Origin: Pseudoalteromonas galatheae
GTDB lineage: Bacteria; Pseudomonadota; Gammaproteobacteria; Enterobacterales; Alteromonadaceae
Direction of reading: 5' to 3'
Assembly (NCBI RefSeq): GCF_005886105.2
Contig: NZ_PNCO02000002.1
Location: 372,001 to 436,000 of the forward strand
DNA length: 64,000 bases
Position 1 is the first letter of the stretch, and every line of letters starts with the position of its first letter. The translations under genes and the position numbers were made by a program. The notes under the pieces are model-generated. The model saw only the letters and a program-made list of their open reading frames with translations, did no database searches and had not been told where the DNA came from. Shown here one piece after another: positions 27,165-34,345 of this stretch.

Positions 27165-27281
27165 ATGGCGAAGAAAAGCGATGTTAAAGCGCTTAAAAAA
27201 GAGCTGAAAGCGCGTAAAGCAAAGATTGAAAAGCATGAAGCGAAAATCAAAAAGCTGAAAAAAGCGATTAAAAAGGCTTAA
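27165..27281 (+). CDS. 38-residue Lys/Ala-rich small protein
   Basis: A short gene with excellent signals: AAGGAG seven bases before the ATG, and an intrinsic terminator 37 bases after the TAA. The product begins MAKKSDVKALKKELKARKAK and is almost wholly Lys, Ala, Glu, Ile and Leu, with no Pro after the start. It should be one long, highly basic amphipathic or coiled-coil helix. Nucleic-acid binding or ribosome association is conceivable but not shown. It forms its own transcription unit between the M3 peptidase and mntP. Confidence 0.75.
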   Translation: MAKKSDVKALKKELKARKAKIEKHEAKIKKLKKAIKKA

Positions 27282-27317
27282 AAGCCATTAGCCCTAGGTA
27301 AAGGGTATAAGTAAGCA

Positions 27318-27342
27318 AGCGGTAAATATACCGCTCTTTTTT
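27318..27342 (+). terminator. Rho-independent terminator of the small-protein gene
   Basis: AGCGGTA, loop AATA, TACCGCT, then C and six Ts. It has the classical structure 37 bases after the small ORF, which supports that ORF being a real gene. Confidence 0.85.
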
Positions 27343-27352
27343 GCGAGTCAGA

Positions 27353-27916
27353 TTAAATCGAAAGGTGGCTATATAGCAACCAAGTTCCCACACAGATTAA
27401 GATCACCCCACCAAAGGTTTCAGCTCGACTACCAAGAAACTTTCCAGCCGAATGCCCAATCATCACACCAATTGTCACCATCATGGTGGTGGCGAGGCCA
27501 ATGAGTGCGGCAGCGAGCCATATATTCACATCAACAAATGCGAGACTGACGCCGACAGCCATTGCATCAATACTAGTGCCAAATGCTGTTATAATGGTTC
27601 TGAACCAAGGCTGTTTTGCGTGTTGAGTTGGCGCTTCGTCATCACCCTTAAGGCTCTCATAAATCATATGAGCGCCAAGTCCGAACAGTAAGATAAAGGC
27701 AATCCAATGATCCCAAGCTTCGACATAGCCTGCAGCAGATTGTCCTATTAACCAGCCAAGCAGCGGTGCACTGGCTTCAATAATTCCAAAAATAAGGCCG
27801 ATTTTTATGGCTTGAGTAAGCCGAGGTGATTTTAAGCTGGCGCCTTTACCGATTGCCGCGGCAAAAGCATCGGTAGACATAGCGTATGCTAATAGTAGCA
27901 GGGTGACGAAATTCAT
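27353..27916 (-). CDS. mntP: Manganese efflux pump MntP
   Basis: A 187-residue inner-membrane Mn2+ exporter with six helices. Seen: [17 protein letters not shown] and the second-half repeat [18 protein letters not shown], the paired acidic-residue helices of MntP. Also [19 protein letters not shown]. The call is confirmed by a yybP-ykoY manganese riboswitch directly upstream. GGAG lies eight bases before the ATG. Expression should rise when manganese is high. Confidence 0.95.
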   Translation of the reverse strand: MNFVTLLLLAYAMSTDAFAAAIGKGASLKSPRLTQAIKIGLIFGIIEASAPLLGWLIGQSAAGYVEAWDHWIAFILLFGLGAHMIYESLKGDDEAPTQHAKQPWFRTIITAFGTSIDAMAVGVSLAFVDVNIWLAAALIGLATTMMVTIGVMIGHSAGKFLGSRAETFGGVILICVGTWLLYSHLSI

Positions 27917-27929
27917 TTACATTGCTCCG

Positions 27930-28090
27930 GTCAGGCGATTTGAGTCCACGATACATCCACACGCCCAACCACAGGCATGGATACATCGATGGTCTCGCCA
28001 ACCGAGAGGTGTCCGCACCATGGCATTTTGGCCAATTATGTTGATACGAACTCTTCCGAGCATTGGAAGCAGGCTACTCCCCAACGAGTT
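27930..28090 (-). ncRNA. yybP-ykoY manganese riboswitch
   Basis: The leader of mntP, read leftward, starts with ACTCGTTGGGGAGTAGCC and contains CGTATCAACATAATTGG and GGTTGGCGAGACC. These are the conserved GGGGAGUAGC, UCAACAUA and GGCGAGACC elements of the yybP-ykoY family, known to bind Mn2+ and switch on mntP. Several local stems are visible between them. The exact 3' limit is approximate. Binding of Mn should free the mntP ribosome site. Confidence 0.88.
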
Positions 28091-28093
28091 GCG

Positions 28094-28121
28094 ATAATAT
28101 CAAGAATTACATGGGAAGCAA
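28094..28121 (-). promoter_or_regulatory. Sigma-70-type promoter of mntP leader
   Basis: Read leftward: TTGCTT (28121-28116), a 16-base spacer and TATTAT (28099-28094). It is placed so that transcription would begin at about 28087, just at the first riboswitch bases. Confidence 0.55.
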
Positions 28122-28170
28122 AACCAAAATGGGGTTACTTGTTCCGATAGAAAGCATTTGCAGGCTATCC

Positions 28171-28890
28171 TCACGAAGGGGCGAAAAAGTCTATTTCGGC
28201 TGTGATAAGCTGCTCCGTTGAATCCCCAAGCATAAGTACTTCACCATCAGGGCTTACAAGAATGCTTTGGCCGATAAATTGAACTCCTGTTTCAGTAACG
28301 TGGTCCATACCAGTGCGATTTGCTGAAATAATATGGACTTTATATTTCTTGGCTTGCTTTCTAATTGTATCAAGACTGTCTTCACCACAATAATTTGAGG
28401 GATTTACAATTAACTGCACACCTTGCTTTGTAAGTTGGGTGAGTCCCTCTTCAAACCAGATGTCGTAACATAATAAAATACCCACTTTAACCCCCATTAT
28501 TTCGTGCACTTTGAACGTATCACCGGCTTGAAAAAAGCGTTTGTCGGGTGGGGCTAAAAAAACCTTACGATGCACGCCGACAGCTCCTTCTGGCTTAACT
28601 ATAACTGCACTATTAAAGTGATCACGACCAGCTTTTTCAATGATCCCTGCGATGATAGTTCCTTGTCGCTGCTGTGCTAAAGGTTGGAGTAGGCTGAGAG
28701 TCGTGCAATTAGGTAATTCCTCAGCCATCTCCTCCATATGAGTGTGATTAAGAAAGAGGCAACCTGAGGTACATAACTCGGGTAACACAATGAGATCAAA
28801 GTCTGCCTGTGATAATGCCTCGACTATGGTCGTTCGGTTGTATTGGGGGTCACCATATTTGACTGCAAATTGATAAAATCCTACTTTCAT
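28171..28890 (-). CDS. Carbon-nitrogen hydrolase (nitrilase superfamily)
   Basis: A 239-residue enzyme with the full Glu-Lys-Cys triad: Glu38 in VLPELCTSG, Lys109 in VHRKVFLAPPDKRFF and Cys141 in LLCYDIWFEE. It hydrolyses an amide or nitrile, and the short length fits the amidase-like branches. The substrate is unknown. The upstream AlkB-like gene is on the same strand 22 bases away, so they are probably one operon. Confidence 0.87.
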   Translation of the reverse strand: MKVGFYQFAVKYGDPQYNRTTIVEALSQADFDLIVLPELCTSGCLFLNHTHMEEMAEELPNCTTLSLLQPLAQQRQGTIIAGIIEKAGRDHFNSAVIVKPEGAVGVHRKVFLAPPDKRFFQAGDTFKVHEIMGVKVGILLCYDIWFEEGLTQLTKQGVQLIVNPSNYCGEDSLDTIRKQAKKYKVHIISANRTGMDHVTETGVQFIGQSILVSPDGEVLMLGDSTEQLITAEIDFFAPS

Positions 28891-28912
28891 TTTTCACCTA
28901 TGTTACGTTTGG

Positions 28913-29500
28913 TCAAGTAAACTGCCTAAAGGTCAGATTAAATCTAGCGCCAACCTCTTTAGGTGCGGGGGGGATGGCATGTTGGAATTGTGTTTGAAAG
29001 CCATTCCCCATAATAAATAATGAACCATCTTCTAGCAGCTGTTCAAATTGTTCATCGGGTTTTGCTTGATGACGAACTTGAAACAAGCGCTCGGCACCTA
29101 AGCTCAAAGAAGCGATAACATTAGTTGGCCCAAATGCGGACAGATCACTGTGAAAGTCCATGTACTCATCACCATCTGAATAAAAAATACAGACGCAGAC
29201 GCTAAATTCGACGCCTATTTGAGCTTGTAGCCGTTGTTGTATTGATGAAATCAAATTAGGCCAAGCTTGGCGTCGACCATGGTAGCTAGGAAATACTTCC
29301 GGATCTTCGAGACTAGGGTCTACAAACATCATTTTCCAAGGTCTAATTTCCGTATTTTCACCGTTAGGCAAGGTGATGGTTTCAGGCTGAGACAAATCAC
29401 AGTGTGTGATTAACCACTGATACAGTAATTGGCTCTCTGCCTTGGTAAGAAATGCTGGAATATATTCTGCCTCGGCATTATTTAAAAGTGGAAGCTTCAT
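28913..29500 (-). CDS. AlkB-like 2-oxoglutarate/Fe(II) dioxygenase
   Basis: A 195-residue dioxygenase. The iron ligands are H and D in FHSDLSAFGPTNVIASLSLG and the distal His in FQHAIPP. The 2-oxoglutarate-binding arginines are in RFNLTFRQ at the C-terminus. PWKMMFVDPSLED and FPSYHGRRQAWP resemble the ALKBH2/3-like bacterial group that demethylates alkylated nucleic acid. Direct repair is thus likely but not certain. It precedes the nitrilase gene in a short operon. Confidence 0.83.
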   Translation of the reverse strand: MKLPLLNNAEAEYIPAFLTKAESQLLYQWLITHCDLSQPETITLPNGENTEIRPWKMMFVDPSLEDPEVFPSYHGRRQAWPNLISSIQQRLQAQIGVEFSVCVCIFYSDGDEYMDFHSDLSAFGPTNVIASLSLGAERLFQVRHQAKPDEQFEQLLEDGSLFIMGNGFQTQFQHAIPPAPKEVGARFNLTFRQFT

Positions 29501-29545
29501 GATTAACTCCTTGTTGTTGCTATTTTTCTTTAAAAAAGAAAAGCA

Positions 29546-30847
29546 CTAAAGCAATACACTAAAGCAGCTCCCTTTTCCTACTTCAGAAGTCGCGCTGATC
29601 CTCCCTTTATGGCGGTGGATAATTTGCTGGCTGAGTGCAAGTCCAATTCCCGAGCCATGAGGTTTTGTGGTAAAAAATGGTACAAATATCTTATCGAGTG
29701 CGCTGGGCTCTATTCCTTCCCCGTTATCAGCAACTTTGATCTCACATTTGCCGTAGCGATTAATCGTTGCTGATACTGTCACTACTTTTTCTTGGTTGTT
29801 ATGTTTCATGGCATCTTTGGCGTTGTTTAGTAGGTTGAGCAGCACTTGCTCTATCATCTTTCTATCAACATTAATGCTTAGCGCAGCGGGCGTCACGTCA
29901 AAGTGTAGGCTGATATTTGCGTCACGAAAGTCGCTTTTTATCAATGGCGTGATGTCATCAAATAAAGTCTGTACTACAAGCGGTTGGAGGTCAAGTTCAG
30001 GGATATGTGTGAGCTTTCTGTAGTTATCTATAAAGCCAAGTAAAGACTGGCTCCTAACACCAATCGCTTGTAGGCTTTGTAAGTAGTCTTCAACGAGTTC
30101 TTGGTCTGTCACCGCTTCGGCTAACTGATTATTGGTGATATTAATTAGCGTATTTGAGAGCGAATAAATCGGTGCGACGGAGTTTCCTATTTCATGGATA
30201 AGCACGCGGATCAGCTTTTGCCAAGATTCGATTTGGGTACTCTCTAGCTGCTCTGAAATTGCAGTAAAAAGCCAAAGTTGGTATTGGTTGTCTTGATTGG
30301 AAAACGTAAAATATTTAAATAGTAAGTCTTTGGTAATGTGGCTACCTACTTTGGCTTGTTCAAGCTCTGGGTGTGCTGCAAGTAGTGAGTGTCCAGACTC
30401 TGCGCCGCGAATATCCAACAATTGCTTTGCGCTGTTATTACAAATCAAAATGGTGTGGCCATTTTTGATAAGGATCAGACCTGCTTCTATGTGTTGTAGC
30501 ATCGTTTCATAAGTGGTGACGAGCTCTGTCTGCTTGGCTTTATCTTGCTGAGCTTTCTGAATAAGCTCGTTACAGGTTGTAAGTGCTTGCTTACTTATTG
30601 GGTGCTTTTTATCAATTCTAAAGCTGCCATCTTGATACTTGAGCGCAGTAAACACCTCTTCGAATCGTTGTTTTTGTCTTTTCAGTGTGGCAATAGACAG
30701 CACTGTGAATAGCACTGCAATCGCAATGGATAACCCACTAAACAAAAAGACGTAGCTGTGGAGAAAGCCCAATACACCAAGCGTGGCGAATACAATGGCC
30801 GCGAGTTGAAAAATGGCCATGCGAGCGAGGCTATTATTCCACATCAT
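29546..30847 (-). CDS. NtrY-like sensor histidine kinase
   Basis: A 433-residue membrane kinase. Two N-terminal helices span about residues 8-48 (ARMAIFQLAAIVFATLGVLGF and LSIAIAVLFTVLSIATL). A PAS-like segment follows, then the H-box LIHEIGNSVAPIYSLSNTL, an N-box NNAKDAM and the G-boxes DNGEGIEPSALDKIF and GSGIGLALSQQII. The frame is open to 30904, but the double ATG at 30847/30844 follows GGAG and overlaps the end of the NtrC-like gene, giving coupled translation. It presumably phosphorylates that regulator. Confidence 0.88.
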   Translation of the reverse strand: MMWNNSLARMAIFQLAAIVFATLGVLGFLHSYVFLFSGLSIAIAVLFTVLSIATLKRQKQRFEEVFTALKYQDGSFRIDKKHPISKQALTTCNELIQKAQQDKAKQTELVTTYETMLQHIEAGLILIKNGHTILICNNSAKQLLDIRGAESGHSLLAAHPELEQAKVGSHITKDLLFKYFTFSNQDNQYQLWLFTAISEQLESTQIESWQKLIRVLIHEIGNSVAPIYSLSNTLINITNNQLAEAVTDQELVEDYLQSLQAIGVRSQSLLGFIDNYRKLTHIPELDLQPLVVQTLFDDITPLIKSDFRDANISLHFDVTPAALSINVDRKMIEQVLLNLLNNAKDAMKHNNQEKVVTVSATINRYGKCEIKVADNGEGIEPSALDKIFVPFFTTKPHGSGIGLALSQQIIHRHKGRISATSEVGKGSCFSVLL

Positions 30848-32210
30848 ACTTCTCCATTTTACGGTACAGTGACGCGCGGGTGATCCCAAGCGCTTTAGCT
30901 GCATGGCTGATATTTCCCTTAAAGTCTCGGACCGCCCGCTCTATGGTGTGTTGCTCTATTTCTGCGAGATTGTAGGTGTCAAAAAGTCCCACTCTCTCTT
31001 GCGTGCTTGCCGCTGGACTGGCGAGCTGAAACTGTAATTGGGTTGAGTCAGATAAAATAACAGCACGTTCAACCAAATGTTGTAATTCTCGAATATTACC
31101 GGGCCATTGATATTTGACTAAATCAGCCATCATTTTGTCGCTGACCGTTTTACACGCGAGCTTGTACTTTTTGCTGTATAGATCAGCATAAAACTCAATA
31201 AGTAGTGGAATATCTTGAGGTCTATCTCGTAGTGCTGGAAGTGTGATCTCTACGGTATTAATGCGGTATAACAAGTCCTGACGAAAACTGCCTTCGCGAA
31301 CCATGTCATACAAATTCATATTGGTTGCGGTGATAAGGCGCAGATCAACCTCTATTTGTTTGCTACCACCTACTGGCGTAACTACTCGATTTTGGATCGC
31401 AGTAAGTAACTTTCCCTGTAACTCGAGCGGAATATTAGCTATTTCATCCAAAAATAAAGTACCGGATTCCGCAAGTTCAAAGCGACCTGGCTTATTGGCT
31501 TTCGCATCTGTAAATGCGCCTTTCATATGGCCGAACAACTCACTTTCGAACAAAGAGCTGGCGATCGTGCCCATATCTACAGACATAAAGGTATTGTCTT
31601 TTCGTAAAGATTGTTTATGTAGCTCTCTGGCAACGACTTCTTTACCAGTGCCGCTTTCACCTAAGATTAAAACGTTGGCGTCGGTTTTAGCGGCCTTCTC
31701 TATGGTCTGAAAAACTTGCTCCATTGCTGGACTTGAAGCAATTAAATGCTCGAATGGCTTGTTTTGCGCTGCCATTGAGATTTGTGCGATTTGCGTAAGT
31801 TTCTTGGACTTTTTCCGTTGTTCGCTCAACTCGATGCAGTTGGCAACCGTTGCGAGTAGCTTTTCATTTTGCCAAGGCTTGAGGACAAAATCGTTGGCGC
31901 CAAGCTTGATGGCATCCACTGCCATCGCTAGATCGCCATAGGCGGTGAAGAGCACAACCACAGCATCTCCGTCCAGGGCTTTTATTTGTTTGAGCCAGTA
32001 GAATCCTTCGGCGCCGGAGGTTGATTCTCGAGTAAAGTTCATGTCGAGCAATATCAGAGCAAAGTCCTGTTCCGACATTGTTTTAGCGATGTCATGGGGA
32101 TTCTCTAGCGTCACCACTTTTTTGTAATATTGTTTGAGCAACATTCTCGTGGCGACGAGAATTTCGCTGTTGTCATCGACAACTAAAATTGCCTTATCGC
32201 TGATAGTCAT
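30834..32210 (-). CDS. NtrC-family sigma-54-dependent response regulator
   Basis: A 458-residue activator. The receiver domain has Asp56 in ILLDMNF. The AAA+ domain carries Walker A GESGTGKE and ELFGHMKGAFTDA, in which the usual GAFTGA loop reads GAFTDA, plus Walker B LFLDEIANI. The C-terminal Fis-type HTH is ISHAAKALGITRASLYRKM. The ATG at 32210, after AAAGGAAA, is preferred to the TTG at 32231. It is divergent from the HlyD/MacB-type operon, whose promoter looks sigma-54 dependent, so it very likely activates that operon. Confidence 0.9.
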   Translation of the reverse strand: MTISDKAILVVDDNSEILVATRMLLKQYYKKVVTLENPHDIAKTMSEQDFALILLDMNFTRESTSGAEGFYWLKQIKALDGDAVVVLFTAYGDLAMAVDAIKLGANDFVLKPWQNEKLLATVANCIELSEQRKKSKKLTQIAQISMAAQNKPFEHLIASSPAMEQVFQTIEKAAKTDANVLILGESGTGKEVVARELHKQSLRKDNTFMSVDMGTIASSLFESELFGHMKGAFTDAKANKPGRFELAESGTLFLDEIANIPLELQGKLLTAIQNRVVTPVGGSKQIEVDLRLITATNMNLYDMVREGSFRQDLLYRINTVEITLPALRDRPQDIPLLIEFYADLYSKKYKLACKTVSDKMMADLVKYQWPGNIRELQHLVERAVILSDSTQLQFQLASPAASTQERVGLFDTYNLAEIEQHTIERAVRDFKGNISHAAKALGITRASLYRKMEKYDVE

Positions 32211-32233
32211 TACATTTCCTTTCCCAATCAAAC

Positions 32234-32249
32234 TGTACGATATCGTACA
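32234..32249. promoter_or_regulatory. 16-bp palindrome, probable activator site
   Basis: TGTACGATATCGTACA is a perfect dyad 24 bases upstream of the NtrC-like gene and about 95 bases upstream of the sigma-54-like promoter at 32335. That is the usual distance for an enhancer bound by an NtrC-type activator, and it could also mediate autoregulation. Confidence 0.65.
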
Positions 32250-32334
32250 CTAGGTGTTTAATTTTTTTACACTCTTTTGTTCCATTATTCTATAGAGTTA
32301 ATTTATGAATTTGATTTTTATGGGTTTTTTGGTT

Positions 32335-32350
32335 TGGCACGCAACTTGAG
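32335..32350 (+). promoter_or_regulatory. Sigma-54 (-24/-12) promoter
   Basis: TGGCACGCAACTTGAG follows the consensus TGGCACG-N4-TTGCW with GA in place of the -12 GC. Transcription would start near 32362, 24 bases before the HlyD-type gene. The divergent sigma-54 activator gene supports the reading. Confidence 0.6.
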
Positions 32351-32385
32351 TTATTAGGCTAACCTAAACTCAAGAGGGTGACAAA

Positions 32386-33633
32386 ATGGATAGAAAAATC
32401 ACACCTAACAAAAGATTTCAGCTGTGGTGGCTGGCGCTACCTATTATAGCAGTAGCGTATTTTGCATTTGATAGTGCAGCGAGTAGCAGTGGGGAACGTG
32501 TTAATCTGGCGATGGATAAAGTCAAGATAAGTACAGTGACAAAGGGTGAGTTTCATGATCTTATTCCGCTTAGAGGCAGCATCAAGCCGAGTAAGTCTGT
32601 GTATCTAGATGCCATCGAAGGTGGCCGAGTCGAAGCGCGTTTCGTCGAAGAAGGTGCGATGGTTAAAAAGGGTGACAAGTTGCTAACACTGAGCAACACC
32701 AGTCTGCAACTGGATGTGATCTCCCGTGAGGCGCAGATCTCAGAGCAGCTAAATAACCTACACAATACCCGCTTAGCGATAGAGCAAAACCGTTTAAACT
32801 TAAAACGAAACCTATTAGAGCTAGACTTTCAGGTAACGCAAAGTGAGCGAAAGCTTGCACAGTTGAAGCGCCTTGGTAGCGGTAATTTAGTTTCAAAAGG
32901 CGAGCTACAAGCGGCCGAAGATGAAACTGAGTATCTAAAAAACCGTCGTAAGTTAATTATTGAGCAGCAGCAACAAGATGAAAAAATCCGTACGGCACAA
33001 ATTGCACAGCTAGAAGATAGCGTCGAGCAGCTCAATAAAAACTTGAGCTTTGCGCGTAAAAATCTTGAAAACCTAATTATCAAAGCGCCTATGGATGGTC
33101 AATTGACTGCGCTAGACGCAGAATTAGGTGCTTCAAAGGCGAGAGGCTCACGTTTAGGGCAAGTTGATATTGTGTCTGAATATAAAGTGTCGGCCCAAAT
33201 TGATGAGTTTTACCTAGGCCGCGTGTATGCAGGACAAACCGCAAGGTTAACGCTGCAGGGGAGGCAGTATGAGCTAACGCTCGCAAAGGTCTATGCCGAA
33301 GTGTCAAATGGTCGCTTTGAAGTGGATTTAACTTTTAATGCTGCGCTGCCCAGCGACATGCGTAGAGGTCAAAGTTTACAGTTGGAGTTGTTATTAGCAG
33401 ATGCGAAAGCCGCGACTTTAATACCAAATGGTGGATTTTATCAAGATACCGCTGGCAAGTGGGTATTTGTACTAGAGCAGGGCAGCCAGGTGGCGGTGAA
33501 GAAATCGGTGACGTTTGGCGAGCGTAACAACAAATATATTGAAGTACTTGATGGGTTGGCGGTCGGCGACCGAGTGATCACCTCAAGTTACAGCAGCTTT
33601 AAAGACATGCAGTCGGTCAGTTTGACTCGTTAA
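32386..33633 (+). CDS. HlyD/MacA-type periplasmic adaptor
   Basis: A 415-residue membrane-fusion protein. One N-terminal anchor helix (FQLWWLALPIIAVAYFAF) precedes a split lipoyl/barrel-sandwich domain (LRGSIKPSKSVYLDAIEGGRVEARFVEEGAMVKKGDKLLTL and its partner LIIKAPMDGQLTALDAELG). A long coiled-coil hairpin at about residues 105-230 separates the halves, and a beta-barrel domain follows. It links an inner-membrane pump to an outer-membrane channel. First gene of a three-gene operon with the ATPase at 33656 and the permease at 34338. Probably activated from the sigma-54 promoter. Confidence 0.88.
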   Translation: MDRKITPNKRFQLWWLALPIIAVAYFAFDSAASSSGERVNLAMDKVKISTVTKGEFHDLIPLRGSIKPSKSVYLDAIEGGRVEARFVEEGAMVKKGDKLLTLSNTSLQLDVISREAQISEQLNNLHNTRLAIEQNRLNLKRNLLELDFQVTQSERKLAQLKRLGSGNLVSKGELQAAEDETEYLKNRRKLIIEQQQQDEKIRTAQIAQLEDSVEQLNKNLSFARKNLENLIIKAPMDGQLTALDAELGASKARGSRLGQVDIVSEYKVSAQIDEFYLGRVYAGQTARLTLQGRQYELTLAKVYAEVSNGRFEVDLTFNAALPSDMRRGQSLQLELLLADAKAATLIPNGGFYQDTAGKWVFVLEQGSQVAVKKSVTFGERNNKYIEVLDGLAVGDRVITSSYSSFKDMQSVSLTR

Positions 33634-33655
33634 TAGAATTAAAAGGCAAAAGAAT

Positions 33656-34345
33656 ATGTTACATCTAACTAAAATAAATAAAGTTTTTCGTACTGAGCTG
33701 ATTGAGACTTACGCCCTTGAGGATGTCACGGTGACCGTAGAGCGTGGCGAGTTCGTTGCTATCATGGGACAGTCAGGTTCAGGTAAGTCTACCTTACTCA
33801 ATATCATCGGCATGCTAGACCATATTGATGGTGGCGAGTATGTTTTTGATGGCAAGAACATCAGCCATTTAAGTGAAGGTCAGCTTGCTGATATTCGTAA
33901 AGACAATATTGGCTTTATCTTCCAAAGTTTTAACCTTATCGATGAGCTCACTGTGTATGAGAACGTTGAGCTTCCGCTTATTTATCAGGGGATCGCTAAA
34001 GCCGAGCGAGCACAGCGTGTGATAGCCGTGCTTGAAAAAGTAAATATTGCGCATCGCAAAGATCATTACCCACAGCAGCTTTCAGGTGGTCAACAGCAAA
34101 GGGTTGCAGTTGGGCGTGCGATTGTTGCAAAGCCAAAAATGATTCTAGCGGATGAGCCAACCGGTAATCTTGACTCAAAAAATGGTGAAGAAGTCATGGG
34201 GCTGCTAGCACAGCTTAATCAAGAAGGGGTAACTATAGTCATGGTGACGCACTCAGAACACCATGCAAATTATGCGCATCGCACGATCCATGTATTGGAT
34301 GGCCATATTGTTTCGAGTCAAATGCAGGAGGTTCGTTGTGCTTAA
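33656..34345 (+). CDS. MacB/LolD-type ABC ATPase
   Basis: A 229-residue ATPase. Walker A is GQSGSGKST, the Q-loop is in FIFQSFNLIDELTVYENVELPL, the signature LSGGQQQRVAVGRAIVAKP, and Walker B ILADEPTGNLD with H-loop MVTHSEHHANYA. The sequence is of the LolD/MacB class, whose partners are four-helix FtsX-like permeases. It overlaps the downstream permease start by eight bases. Export or mechanotransmission of a lipid, peptide or drug is expected. Confidence 0.92.
   Translation: MLHLTKINKVFRTELIETYALEDVTVTVERGEFVAIMGQSGSGKSTLLNIIGMLDHIDGGEYVFDGKNISHLSEGQLADIRKDNIGFIFQSFNLIDELTVYENVELPLIYQGIAKAERAQRVIAVLEKVNIAHRKDHYPQQLSGGQQQRVAVGRAIVAKPKMILADEPTGNLDSKNGEEVMGLLAQLNQEGVTIVMVTHSEHHANYAHRTIHVLDGHIVSSQMQEVRCA

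Noticed and set aside
34263..34337. Upstream ATG start of the large permease inside the ATPase gene
   Set aside because: The GTG at 34338 has AGGAGG six bases upstream and starts right before the first membrane helix.
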